From: Phellopilus nigrolimitatus
Taxonomy: Eukaryota; Basidiomycota; Agaricomycetes; Hymenochaetales; Hymenochaetaceae
Direction of reading: 5' to 3'
Assembly (NCBI GenBank): GCA_021029095.1
Contig: JAJOHG010000005.1
Coordinates: 744,001-808,000 of the forward strand
DNA length: 64,000 bases
Positions 24,029-36,103 of this stretch are shown here, in pieces (within the stretch, counting starts at the first letter, position 1; each line of letters starts with the position of its first letter). Both the position numbers and the translations under genes were made by a program. Under the pieces are notes generated by a model. It saw nothing but the letters and a program-made list of their open reading frames with translations. It made no database searches and was not told the DNA's origin.

Positions 24029-25651
24029 ATGACATCTCGACTCACCCCAGCGCTGCCAAGAACCCTCCTACAATGTCAACGACGGTCTGCTTGTCGTCTG
24101 ATCTCCTCGGCGTCGTCTGCTCGCCCATACAAAATACATGTTGGCGTCAGCTTTGCGGGAAAACCTCCAGAAGTTCACGAAAGACCTGCGCGTCGTCGCA
24201 GACCTGTCATTGACTTTCCGGGTGATAGCGACATAGCTCGATGGAGAGCAGAGACACTTCTGAGGAATAAAACGACTACCAGCACGACTGCTGGTGAAGA
24301 TTTCTTTTATATACAAGAGGTGAGCTTGCTCGCCTGTCATTTCTTAGTAGACCCGCGCTAACTCAGACGCGATAGATGCGAAACCAATCTGTATGTTTCC
24401 CCGAAATTCCTCTCTTCTTTACCAATTTTTTTTCGATATCATCTCATGCACACGACCTTATAAGGGCCTGTCATTCGGTGTCGCAGACGGCGTAGGAGGC
24501 TGGGTGGATGTAGGCGTAGATCCCTCCCTATTCTCCCAAGCTTTGATGTATCATGCACATCGATACTCTAAACAAGCATGGGCCGGGGAGCCTGAGACAG
24601 ATCCTTTGCAGAACTACGAAGAACGCGAGCAGGCGCAAGGCTGGGAGCTAACGCCGAAGGAATGCCTGGAACTTGCGCACGGTGGCGTGTTGAGAGAAAA
24701 GACAGTCGAAGCTGGTGATTTAATCTATCACAAATGCGCATTCCTCAAAAGATATGGTTCTCATTCAAGATTCAGGTTCTAGCACGGCATGTCTGGTCAA
24801 CGTAAATACTGCGAACGGCGTACTCCGAGCGGCAAAGTCTGTCTTCACCTTTCCTCATTCGCCACCCAGTGCACAATCGCTCATGCCGGTCCAGCCTTGG
24901 AGATAGTGGCTTCTGCATATTCCGCTCATCCAATTTGTTCCATTACCAGCCATCACAGACACATTTCTTCAACTGTCCGAAGTTCGTTATTCATCGCTTT
25001 TTACCAGAGAAAGCTATTCATGTACTTTTCAGACAAATATCTAAAGTACCGCTTCGATCGAGGCGTTATGGGCAAGCCTACACAGACTCTCCCCGAGAAG
25101 CGGACACCTACGAGACGAAGCTTAGAGACGGTGACATCGTCGTGGTATACGTGAGCTCTGTGCTTTCGGTGTTCGTTAAGGAGAACGCATGCTTATTCAA
25201 CTTGATAGACTGACGGTTTATCGGATAATGTTTTCTCTAACGAGATGCTGCAGATTTGTACGCTCGTTGGTCGGATGGGGGGCACTGAGGACCAGCAGGT
25301 CCAAGACATGGCTGATCGAATGGTTCAATATGCGCGTGTCTGTATGGCGAACGAGCAGCGCGTCAGTCCTTTTGAGAGTACGTCCAACAGAATTGTGCGT
25401 GTACGGTGACCTAAACGGCTGACTTTTTTTCCCGATCAGTCGCTGCTGCCCGAGCCGGAGAACTGTATAGAGGAGGGGTAAGTCTTCTCATTCGACCATC
25501 CTTGACGTGTACTCATGTTCACTTCCTCTGATACATTTAGAAAGTTGATGAGTAAGACAGTCCATCTTCGTTTGCGATCGGTCAAGATCCTAATTTTTAT
25601 TTCCATCACAGCGTAACTGTCCTTGTAGCTATGATTCGGGAGACAATCTAA
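24029..25651 (+). CDS. PTC7-like mitochondrial PP2C-family protein phosphatase
   Basis: Ser/Thr phosphatase of the PPM/PP2C family, Ptc7 type; the yeast protein acts in mitochondria on coenzyme Q synthesis. Ten exons (24029-24319, 24376-24390, 24465-24714, 24776-24836, 24895-24981, 25033-25150, 25209-25377, 25440-25477, 25541-25551, 25612-25651) give 359 residues. The Arg/Ser-rich N terminus without acidic residues fits a mitochondrial presequence. Metal-binding PP2C motifs are SFGVADGVGGW, the LGDSGFCIFR stretch, VVVYTDGLSDNVF, and KVDDVTVLVAMIRETI at the end. Two exons are tiny: 15 nt (MRNQS) and 11 nt (KVD plus two bases). Both are required to restore family sequence. Confidence 0.92.
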
Positions 25652-25869
25652 AATATTGTCTATCTTATGGCTCATTCATATAACTTATTGTACCTTCATT
25701 TGTCCTGTATAATCTCTTACATACCCCTAGCACTTGGAAATAATGTCTAATTCAATTAACAATGCAATCCTCCATATACCTTCCACATTGAACCGCATAT
25801 ACATGTACAATGATATTTCGAAATGACATAGATTTGCCTATTGTAATGCGCAGCCTAGATATATTAGAT

Positions 25870-28800
25870 CTAGAGCTTTCTCTCAATGAAGCTTTCAATG
25901 GCACCCTCCGCAGTTAGAGGATACTCCTTGAGTACAACCTCCCCGTCAACGATGAAGGTATTCGGCTGAAAAGAGGAATATGTGAGCGGATGCGTAACGG
26001 TCTATGAAAAGTGGCGAGCGTACCTGTACGAACTGCTTTCGGGGCTGGGTGCGGGAAGCATTCGTCAGAAATTAGATTGAACGCGTGTATACAACGCCAC
26101 AGACAAACCTGTTTCTTCTTCATCACCAGATCTCGTATTTCACCCTCCCAGCCGGGAAGAGGAGTCGTCAATTCGCGATAGAAGGCGCGAGCACCAGCAC
26201 CATCTGCAGTACTCTTGCGGACCTGCAAGTCGACTAGGAGTTTGCCGGCAATAGCGCGCCCCTCCGAAAGCACCTTCGAGCGGTCGACGCGAATATAAAC
26301 GTTCTCGAGTACGTTATCTGCACCGCGTACTTCCTCGATACGCGCAATGCCAGATTTGACAAGATGCTGTGTGATACCCATGCTATGGAGAGAAAGGGGA
26401 AGGAAGGATGTCAATACCATTCATGGAAATTGTTGTCTGTGTATATAACAAACCGAGCTTGCATGTGTGCCTGTCCGTGCTTCTTCGTTTTCGGATCGTA
26501 GAACTCCAGAGCGCGCAGACCCATTCGTGCCATGAATAAAAAGGTGATGTACTGGAGCTCTTCCACGTCTTTCTGCGACGTATACTATTGAAACATATGC
26601 GTTTAGATATAAGTTCCCAGGTTCTTAGCAGCTCGCTTAGAAGGACATGCACATACGTCGAAAATAGTCAGGATTTCCTTGTTGCTCACCACTAAATACG
26701 ATAAAACCAGTAAATCTTTTGTTTTTGATTGGAATATTATTTAATGACGCACAATATAGGGCTGCTGTTTCCGCTCTGCATTCCTCAAGGGAAGAAGAGA
26801 CCTCTTTAAGCACTGACTGAGGAGTTTCGTTAGGCTTGTACCACGACGTGCTAAAAGATTATCAGCGACTTTATGAGATCCTCAGAAGGAAAATGTATTA
26901 TGCTAACATCGGCTTCCCCGTCAGAGGATTAATGACCTTATGGAACGATTAGCTCGCATCGTACTTCAAGTCTCTGCAACGTACTTTCTCCGGGTCAAAG
27001 TTCTTCTGGCCGTCAGAAACTCTTGGAAGAGTTTTCCCGAACCGTGGCCCAATAGTTCATGGTTTGCAACCTGAAGCTCGAAAGCGCGAGAATCCCAAGC
27101 ATTATAGAGCTCTACATCATCTGGGTGTATGAACACAAGTTCCTCGTCTGCGAGAAAAAACCTTGGTGAGCTGCAACTCTTTACGCTTAACCTACAAAAC
27201 ATACTTGGAGACTTGGCAGCGAGTATATTCTATAGAAAGAAACTTAAGTACACCCAGATCAATAAATAGACAAACAAAACTCACCGCCAATGACACATTT
27301 TTGAAGCCCAGTGATTCGCGAATGTCATAATAGTTCTACACACGCAGTTTAGAAAACAAACGAGTCCATGAACTTGGGACTGACTGGTATCTACTCGAAG
27401 ACAATCAGTATCAAGTGAATCTTTGGAAACTGGACACAGCTTACGTTAATGCCTGCAGGAATGCCTTTTTGACAGACGTGTCAGCTTTGACATGATAATT
27501 TTTTGAAAAAAAGTATACCTCCGGTTGCGAAGCTAACCACTTCAAGAGCAGTGAAGTCAGGCTTGCGGAAGACGTCAACCTCAAAGTCAGGACCCCATGA
27601 CAAGCTCTTGATGAGGTCCGGAGCGCGATTGACCAGTACTTCATATTTGGCACTCAAGCGTTTGTTGACGATAGCTGTAAAGCCTTCCCACTCAGCGCGC
27701 GAGCCGTACGGGTCAACATAACTAATTTTGCTGAGAATAGCCGTAAAAAACGAATACCATACGGACCGACGTACGTTTCAATGAAGCCGATATACGTTTC
27801 TACGACTGGTCCGACGTCTTTAACCCACGCACGCGAGCCTTCTTTGTGCGCGTCGATGGAGCCCGTCTTGAATCTTCAATCGGCAGATGATAAGGTATAA
27901 TCCAACAAGATAAATGAAGATTCGCTTAGACATACGACTCGATATATTTGTCAAGCATCTCTTCCTGATTCAAATTTGCAGCGTACTTCCTCGCCTCGGT
28001 CAGAGCATCGATCGTCTTCTGTAAAGGAATTGAAAAGTCTCCATATTGAACTTTTAGGATACTATCTGTATCATTGACGCTTATTTTGTAAGAGGAAGAC
28101 TTTTCCGAGGAAGCTGAGGCAATGTGGAGAATGAAAGTGGTCTTATCCACTTTCTCGACTCTGGAGATGTATGTTTTACTTCGACACCAGAAGTTAGATA
28201 GAAGAGTACCGCAAACGTACCGAGTGTTCAAGACATCGATTCCTTCCTTTTCCGCAGCGGATTGGATTGCCGCGACTTCCGTGTCGTCGATGACCTCTCC
28301 TAAATAGTATCCGGTGATATGGCCATCTGCGCGCTTCCCAATGGAGAGGCTTGACTCTGGGGTCGTCGAATATATGTGATTTTTGAGCTAATTGAAAGAT
28401 AAATACATATACTGCGTTTAACCAGACGGGTCCGCACCTTCTCCCATAAGGGAACAGCCTCGTTGGCATTTACAGAACTCTTCACCACATCACCAAAACG
28501 CTCTTCAGATATGCGAGGAATTATTTTAGTGAATCCGAATGACCTGTAATTGACTAGGTTGCTTAAAACCTAATAATAGCGAATCAATGTGCCAAGTTCT
28601 CCGGGCTATTGCATAGCAGCACGTACCTGAGATGTGTATTGCAAAAGGGCGTTCCAGTCTTCTTCACCTAGCCCCGACTTCGTCTTCAGATTGTCGAGAT
28701 CGGTGAGCTTCATCTCATCGCTGAAAGTCAAGACGAGGAGATCATAAAGCGAAGTCGCTTCAGCCGTCCACTGCCCCTGTATGATACGAGCGCCGGCCCA

Positions 28801-28986
28801 GGCCGCCTCAGAAATATGATGAGCATACTTCTTCTCGTTTGAGCTACAGGAGTGTGTTAGTACATCATTTCTTGCAAGTTGATTGATTACTAGCCTGAGC
28901 TGTGCGAATGATTTTGCGACGTCGAGGCTGCAGAATGGTGTACGGGTATCGGCATAGAAATGCTCGACATTCGCAGCTGAAGCCAT
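25870..28986 (-). CDS. Dipeptidyl peptidase III (zinc peptidase M49), one apparent frameshift
   Basis: Cytosolic zinc metallopeptidase that removes dipeptides from short peptides. I count 19 exons: 28895-28986, 28627-28843, 28438-28569, 28221-28387, 27936-28160, 27775-27873, 27519-27721, 27445-27464, 27385-27390, 27285-27335, 27205-27229, 26985-27147, 26908-26936, 26753-26850, 26657-26691, 26454-26584, 26109-26382, 26024-26044, 25870-25965. They add to 694 residues if one base is added in an A run near 27017-27019, where LFQE should continue to [14 protein letters not shown]. The M49 zinc motif HELLGH is at 442-447 and EECRAE at 499-504. Exon 9 is only 6 nt and supplies Ile-Pro of GINIPNYYDIR. 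The first intron fits best with a GC donor. An ATG at 29112 in the same frame would add a basic 42-residue start. Confidence 0.93.
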
Positions 28987-29329
28987 CAAGCGATGAGGAG
29001 ATCTGGAGATGAATGTTGATGTAGCCAAAGTTATAGGAGCAGAAGGAGGGGTGAGTCGATAGATTCCGGAGACAAGGGCCCGCCTTGCCTTTGTCCACGC
29101 GAGACGCTGCATTCAAATCCGACTCGAAGACGCGTCGATCCCAAATCACAAGACAGGCTACAGCCTCGAAGGCACAATTAGGAATGCCGTTTCCCACGAC
29201 TTCATTTGGGTGGCGTAAGCGAGCGGTCCAGAGTCCAGACTCTAACCTTGACTTAAGCCTCACCGCTGTCGCGTCCGTCGACCATCTTGCTTCACGGACA
29301 CGTCGTGGACTCTGCTGCCTGGTCTACAC
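28987..29329. promoter_or_regulatory. Divergent promoter region of DPP III and YME1
   Basis: 343 bp between head-to-head genes. The DPP III frame stays open to an ATG at 29112, so up to 126 bp may be coding in a longer form. No recognisable motif in the rest. Confidence 0.4.
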
Positions 29330-32300
29330 ATGCTGGGCCTCGGTTTGCGTCTAGCACGCCCGTTGGCAGCGCCGAACCACCTTCTCTTTTGTAGCCGTTG
29401 GCCTATACCTACACGCTCTCTTTTCCATCTCGCCGCTACCTCCCGCCGATTACCATGCTACACAGCAAGTAGCAAAACTCTGCAATTACTGTACTCGCGA
29501 CAAACGCCGCTTATTCGCCATGCCTCAACCCCGTCGTCGTTCCCGTCTGTGCGCGCACTTCAGCTGATAAATAAAGCAGAGGCAGAGGCAGATGCCAACC
29601 CGAATAACGTGGCTGCTCAAGTCCAGCTCTTCGGTTTATTAATTGGTTCAGAAAGACCGGCTGGATGGAAAGTTATCATGAGTCGCTGGGAACGCATGTG
29701 CGAGTTTGTAAGTAAACGTCTACTTTCTCTGCTTTAACTTCTGCTTATGGCGACAGAATCCTACGTCTCCTCTTCTTCGTTCGGACGAAGCTTTCGAACT
29801 CTACTTGTCGGCTCTTGTCAAATCTGATCTCAGCGCAAGCTTAACGCCTTCTGTGCAACGGAGAGAGCAGCTTTTTCGTGCTCACCCTTTACCTTCGACA
29901 ACCGACACCGATCAATTGACGTCTCAACCTGCCGAGGTCACCGAACCTTCAGACACCCCGTCGACCTCTCAAATGCCTCTTTCACGTAGTCAAGAAATTG
30001 CCCAAAAGGTTCTAGCAGCAGATGCAGTAAAAGGTCTTGGTAACAGTGTGTCACAAAAAGAGCGGTCGTCGCCTGAGCAAATGGTGACACCTGCTTCAGT
30101 CGGTGGGACTAATCCCGAAAGTCCAATATTTGTTACTATTGCTGAGCGTAAGTGTCTGGTTGATTTAAATGCCCTTACTCCTTGTATGGGAATTATCGAG
30201 AGCCTTTTCACGACGTTCTTGTATTTGATTCGTTGAGATGCTCTCGAACTAATTTGTGCTCTTTAGCTCGCGGAGAAATGTGGAGGAAAATTATCAAATC
30301 TGTGGCCTGGTTTACTGCTACTATGTTCTGTGCGTCAAATTTTCTTTTGGTTTCTTCTAATTTAGCTATGCTAATTGATACATGTCAGTTATGCTTGTCG
30401 TTTTCTCTTTGATCCTCGAAAACACAAACATGTTGAAGACTGGTCCTCGTGCTTCGGAATTTGAGCCAGTGCAAGGGAAAACGGTCAAATTCAGTGATGT
30501 GCATGGTGTAGATGAGGTTAAGGAGGAACTTAAGGACGTGGTTGACTTTCTGAAAGACCCAACAAATTTTTCTACTCTTGGCGGAAAGTTGCCGAAAGGC
30601 ATTTTGCTCACTGGCAGTCCGGGGACAGGGAAAACGATGCTTGCACGAGCAGTAGCTGGTGAAGCTGGTGTTGTACGTCTTCTATTGCTCATATCTGAAG
30701 TCGCCTCTGAAGTAGTAGCTCTTCACTGATTTATGGCTTAACAGCCTTTCCTCTTTGCTTCTGGCTCTGAGTTTGAGGAGATTTTTGTTGGCGTCGGTTT
30801 GTATCAATTAAACCTTCTTAACACTTCACAATCTGACGCTGCGTGCTCATTTAGGTGCAAAACGTGTTCGCGAGCTTTTCGCGACGGCGCGGAAAAAGCA
30901 GCCTGCTATCATTTTCATTGATGAACTGGACGCTATAGGCGGAAAAAGAAGCAATCGTGAACAGCAGCATCTCAAGCAGGTAATACCTCATCAACTTTAC
31001 GGTTCTCATTCGAGGATGTTAACGCTTTTCCTCAGACTTTAAATCAACTTTTGGTCGAAATGGATGGCTTTTTGCAGACGGAGGGCGTCATCGTCATTGC
31101 AGCGACTAACTTCCCGGAGTCTTTGGACCAGTATGTGCCCTAGCAGAGGCCGTACGTCTATTCTTGTTAATCTGTTAATTAGGGCGCTTGTTCGTCCCGG
31201 TCGGTTCGATAGAATAATTGGTATGTCAATTACATGTACCATTGCGTTAAATCAACTGACTGACACGCTTCTTTAGCCGTTCCCTTGCCGGACGTTCGAG
31301 GTGTGTAGTCTGTGCGGCTTATGATTAGCGAAGTAACTTCCGCCTCATGTATGATTGCCAGGCCGTGTTCAGATCTTGCAGCATCACATGCGGAACGTCG
31401 TTACTGGTTCTGGTATGCCATCTTTTCATGGATTGTTTCAAATCATCTCTGAATTGTCTCCTTAAGGTGTTGACTCCATGATCCTTGCTCGAGGGACTCC
31501 TGGTTTCTCTGGAGCGGATTTGCAGAACATGGTCAAGTACGTGATCAAGTTTCTGTTTGCTGCCGCGTAGCAGCTCACGATGTCACCAGTCAAGCTGCTA
31601 TCCAAGCGTCGAAAGAAGGTGCGAAAGAAGTACTGTTAAAGCATTTCGAATGGGCCAAAGTGAGTGGTGATTAAAACAAAAGGTGTTCGCCTGGTCTGAT
31701 GTTAATCCTAGGATCGCATTATCATGGGTGCGGAAAGAAAAACACATTTTATTGACCAAAAGGATAAGAAATGCACTGCCTATCATGAGGTATTTTTGTT
31801 CTTTCACCTGAAAGTAATCTTCAAGACAGTTGATTATCTCTCAGGGCGGCCATGCTCTCGTGTCTCTATACACGGAGGGAGCTATGCCATTACACAAGGT
31901 TACGTGTGTCACGAGAGGCCATGCGCTTGGACTGGTGAGACTTTTCGTGTGTTTGTTGCCGTGTTTTTCATACTTTGGTAGACACAATTCCTTCCTGAAA
32001 ACGACCGTGTGTCAGTGACCAAAAAAGAGTACTTGGCTCAAATCACCGTTGCGATGGCAGGTAGAGTTGCGGAAGAACTGAGTGCGTCTTGCCCAAGTTA
32101 TCTGCGCACCATTTCAAATTGTTTTCTTCAGTTTATGGTTCCGATAATGTTTCCAGCGGTGCGATGAGCGATATCCATGGGGCGACGGGGACGGCATCCA
32201 GGATGGTTCGGGTGCGTGGTTTATTGTATCGTAATCTGCAAGTGCTTGCTTATTCGCCTTTCGTTATCTTTAGCAATTTGGATACTCGGATAAAGTTGGG

Positions 32301-32733
32301 CCTGTTTTCCACCACGAGAATGACAATACAATCAGTCCACATAGGAGGGAGATAATTGAGTCCGAAATTCAACGGTTTGCATCTCTACCTTGTTCATCTC
32401 CCTAAAAACATGATTTACATTCTTCGCTTTTTAGGATCATTGTCGAGGCCCAGGATCGGGCCAGGGAACTTCTCAAGACGAAACAGGAAGAATTGCACCG
32501 GGTTAGTTTACAGATATATTTTTGTTGCTCATATGCTCAACGGTATTTACCAGCTCGCCGAAGCGCTCGTAGAATATGAGACTCTCGATCTCGCAGAGGT
32601 GAGGAAAGTAATTAAAGGAGAGCCAATCCGGCCGGTTGAAGAGAAGTTGTTGGAAGTAATGCAACCTGAAGAGCCACCAACTGTTGAGTCGCCGGTACCG
32701 GAAACGTCGCCCGGACTTGCATCTGTATCATAG
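29330..32733 (+). CDS. YME1: Mitochondrial i-AAA protease YME1 (FtsH family)
   Basis: ATP-dependent zinc protease of the inner mitochondrial membrane, active towards the intermembrane space. Nineteen exons (29330-29707, 29757-30147, 30267-30329, 30389-30672, 30745-30796, 30855-30979, 31036-31130, 31183-31220, 31277-31300, 31362-31412, 31467-31536, 31590-31659, 31712-31789, 31845-31934, 31982-32081, 32132-32211, 32274-32374, 32435-32501, 32554-32733) give 778 residues with no frame problem. An Arg-rich presequence is followed by a linker and one membrane helix near residues 265-290 ([18 protein letters not shown]). The AAA module has Walker A GSPGTGKT near 353, Walker [13 protein letters not shown], and the arginine stretch RPGRFDR. 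The protease motif HEGGH spans 572-576 across an exon junction. The C terminus is helical, then Pro/Glu-rich. Confidence 0.97.
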
Positions 32734-33171
32734 ATTTAACGCTCATGTTCTGTTCTCCTTTTTACTTTGGTCTTGTTTCTTTCTACTGTCTAGTAGCATC
32801 CCCATCACTCTAATAATAGGCTAACTGCATGTCCATCTCAACATATAGAGTTCGAACGCAGTCAATGTAGGAATCTTGACTTTTTAAGACGGCGCCTATC
32901 TCTGTGACATATCCATGCTCCCTGCCTCTGGAAAGCAGTAATCCTTGCAGGACTAAGCTTCTGTCCGAGTCATGGATTGGAGCTGCACGTTTGCCATGCT
33001 GCAGTCTGATCGCCGCGAACCTCTCGGTCCCTGACTCGACGACACCCAGTTAACTGGAGACTAAAACTGGAGCCGAGCACGCAACTAGTACTTAAGTGGC
33101 TCTCGAAAACTTTTACAGGCATACGTTTCTACCTGACCAGTTTCCCTGGATATCCTTGTCAGTTCACCACA
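32734..33171. promoter_or_regulatory. YME1 3' region and LOG-gene promoter
   Basis: 438 bp between plus-strand genes. The distal part leading into the LOG ATG is the likely promoter. No clear motif or RNA gene seen. Confidence 0.4.
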
Positions 33172-34242
33172 ATGTCTTCAAGCTCCTCTCGTTCGTCTGC
33201 TGTCGCGGTTTACTGTGGATCTTCCCTCGGGAACCAAAATGCTTTCCATAATGCAGCTAGTTGTGTGTATTTTATTGATTTTCTGTCTGTCAAATGCAAG
33301 CCGGACCTCAACAATTGGAACGTTCCAAGCGCTCGGAACTGCACTTGCTCGCGCGGGACGACGGCTGGTATATGGAGGAGGGTCAAAAGGCATTATGGGA
33401 ATTGTCTCTGGTGAGTGCTGTGTATGTAGCTGACGCTCTGGGCTCACCACCACAAAGGCAGCACATTGGAACAGGGCGGAGAAGTTACGGGAGTGACACC
33501 GTACGCCATGTACATCGCGGGAGGAGAAAGGTGATATTGTTTCATGACAGCGAAATTGTATTGACTGACTTTTTAGGGAGAAAACATCGAACGAGATACA
33601 GAACGGTATAGATGTTACAGTAAACATGCAAGGAAAGGAAAGAGTGAGTTCCATGCTCTCGTTGTTCTTCGTCTCGTCTAAGTAAAATCGACCAGGTTAA
33701 AACGGTAATCTATATCCTCAAGTATTCTGTCTAGATGCAGGTTGATCGATTTTACTATCGTCATAGATTGTTGTTAACTCGATGCATGAGCGAAAACTCG
33801 AGATGGCTAGGCATGCAGGCGGGTTCGTGGGCCTCCCGGGTGGGTTTGGCACATACGAAGAGGTATTTGAGGTTGTTACCTGGACGCAGCTTGCGATTCA
33901 TGACAAACGTAAGAATTCCACTCATGAATTCTCAATATCTTCTTATGCTACTTATCAATAGCCGTCGTCCTTCTGAACGTTCTCTCATTCTACTCTCCTT
34001 TGAAAGAGCTCATTCGTAATGGAGTCAAGGCGGGGTTTATTCAGCCATCGAACGAGAATCTGGTTGTGTTTGTGGATGGACCGTCTGATCAATCTCAGCA
34101 TGAGACATTCAACTGGGGAGAAGCTGCACTGAACGCATTGGATTCATGGAATGGAGACACTCGCCCAATATACAGCTATGACTGGTCCAAGAAAATGGGC
34201 ATAAAGGGAGAGGTACAGGCAGATAAACTAGAGAGTGCGTAG
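33172..34242 (+). CDS. LOG-family phosphoribohydrolase (TIGR00730, cytokinin riboside monophosphate type)
   Basis: Member of the LONELY GUY family, often mis-named lysine decarboxylase. Plant members release free cytokinins from their nucleotide forms; the role in fungi is unclear. Seven exons (33172-33259, 33330-33410, 33458-33530, 33577-33643, 33696-33704, 33767-33908, 33962-34242) give 246 residues. Family motifs are AVYCGSSLG at the start, [14 protein letters not shown], the [11 protein letters not shown] helix and [15 protein letters not shown], whose PGGxGTxxE is the family signature. Exon 5 is only 9 nt (Val-Lys-Thr), flanked by a 52-nt and a 62-nt intron. It restores the family pattern before [10 protein letters not shown]. 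The C-terminal extension with [10 protein letters not shown] is not diagnostic. Confidence 0.88.
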
Positions 34243-34503
34243 GGCGGTTATAGACAAGCTATTTTTTGGTCATTGTATCATGCAAACCAACCTCATGATG
34301 ATACTGGGCTGTATCTTACTTCGTGGGGTTTAGAACGTGCGGTCGAGGCATGCAGAAACAATGCGGTCAAGAGGCAAAGTTGATGGTGTGCTTACGTACT
34401 TATATACGTTTATGTACGCGTCAATTGAACACGGCTCAGACGCGACGCGACATGAACTTAAACGTGCTCTTCGAACCATCTACTGAGTTATTCAATTTTT
34501 TAA

Positions 34504-36000
34504 ATGTCTGATGATATAGCACAGCCTGCTAAAGAAGTCAGTTCTTGTACTGGGGCGCTATATTGTTTACTGAATAAAAAAACCCCTTCAGGTCCTCAAA
34601 GCTTCCGTCCCGGACATACGTGCGTTCGCCGGTGTCTTGCGAGGGATATGTTTCTCTAATGCGAACCAACGAGCGTCCATGTCTATCAACGACTCGGGGA
34701 TTCAGGTCTATGTCGAGGAAGCTCGCACCCTGCTAGGTCTCATGTTTCTTCTTTTTCTCTTAGACGTGTCATCTCATTTGTTCGCAGGAGCTGCATGGGT
34801 GAAGAAGGACTTGTTTGAGGATTTCACATATACTCCAGAAAACGTCGAAGAGCCCACCACCGACACCGTCTTTAGCTTTCAGTTAAACATTTTACTAGAG
34901 TGCTTGAATATATTTGGCACGGCCTCAGGTTCAGCGAGTGGCTTTACTTCAGGAACCAGGCAAGCATGGAGAAGAACAGACGAAGAATCGGATAATGAAG
35001 ACATTGTCAACGGACAAAGAAACGGACCGCGTGGTCGGCCGCCGAATAATGCGAATGGCAGGATTGACTCATTCTTTCCGCGTGCGGATGGAAAGGGAAC
35101 GGGTATGAGGTTATCCTATGCGGGCGAAGGCCATCCTCTCGTTATCCTTCTGTAAGCTTCAAGCTGCTCCTCGTGAGGAGGATCGTTAACTCTTACAAGT
35201 GCGGAGAACTCGAATGGTCCGACTACCACTTGTGAACTCGTCACTTATGAAGCAGAGCCTCAACTTGACCTACCACTCGATAGTAGGAACGTGTAAGCCA
35301 TTCGAATAAGCTTTCTCGTTGCAAAACTGTAATAATATTCTACAGTATTCTCAAATGCATTCTCAAAGTGCTTTTGTCGCCCTCTTCACATACTCTATCA
35401 CTTAGTTGTCTCTCATGTAGTCCTCTTGGCTGCGCGATGCGCTCTCGGAGGTCGACCCGGCTTGCGAGAAAATCACATTCATAGGAAATCCAATGATTTC
35501 AAACAGCGCAAGACAGAAGGGTGCTTCACGTCCCTTGTTTCGCATACAGGCAGTGGGGCCGTTCGGAAGCACCGAAGTGCGTGCCATCTTTTAAACTGCA
35601 AACAGATTTTTTACTGATGTCTGATACAGATGGACTATCCGAATGATCCAGAGGTACTTTACACCTTTGAGTGCGGCGAAACCGTGTCCTATAGGTGCGA
35701 GAGTGCTCTTTTTTTAATAACATAAGCCAGAAAAATTTAAATGTATCTATATAATATCAGTTACAGGTTCTCGCATATAACGCGAACTCTTCGAGCTCTT
35801 CAGAACTCCTCTAAATCCTCTCTGCGAATCGACGGAGAGGGTGTTTTGAGTCTGCAATTCTTGGCGATATCACCGAGTCCAAAAACTGGAACACAGGTGG
35901 ATTCTATCGTTGACTTCAGGGTAAATCTGAGGAACAATCTTGGACTTTTGATGTTTGCTGAATGCTTTTTCAGTGTCTGTCTATTGACGAAGACTTATGA
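34504..36000 (+). CDS. RAD1: DNA damage checkpoint clamp subunit RAD1 (9-1-1 complex)
   Basis: Sliding-clamp-like subunit of the Rad9-Rad1-Hus1 ring that signals DNA damage to ATR. Nine exons (34504-34536, 34592-34736, 34788-35151, 35200-35292, 35346-35367, 35421-35576, 35630-35694, 35761-35920, 35974-36000) give 354 residues. Recognisable stretches are VLRGICFSNANQRASMSI, the SGIQVYVEEART strand, the Ser/Asn-rich insertion around residues 95-145 that fungal Rad1 proteins often have, SYRFSHITRTLRALQ and the C-terminal LSIDEDL, which closes the clamp fold. The last exon is 27 nt. It ends only about 100 bp from the convergent SCAP gene. Confidence 0.85.
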
Positions 36001-36103
36001 CCTCGAAATCAGACAAAATCTCATAGCTATTACCAAATGGTGTATTGATACAGATCCAAGCAAAACATTTGATACATTACAGAGCATATAATTTTCTTGT
36101 TGG

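Noticed and set aside
33735..33766. A 6-nt exon ATGCAG in the LOG gene
   Set aside because: It would need a 26-nt intron after it; a single 62-nt intron fits the family better.
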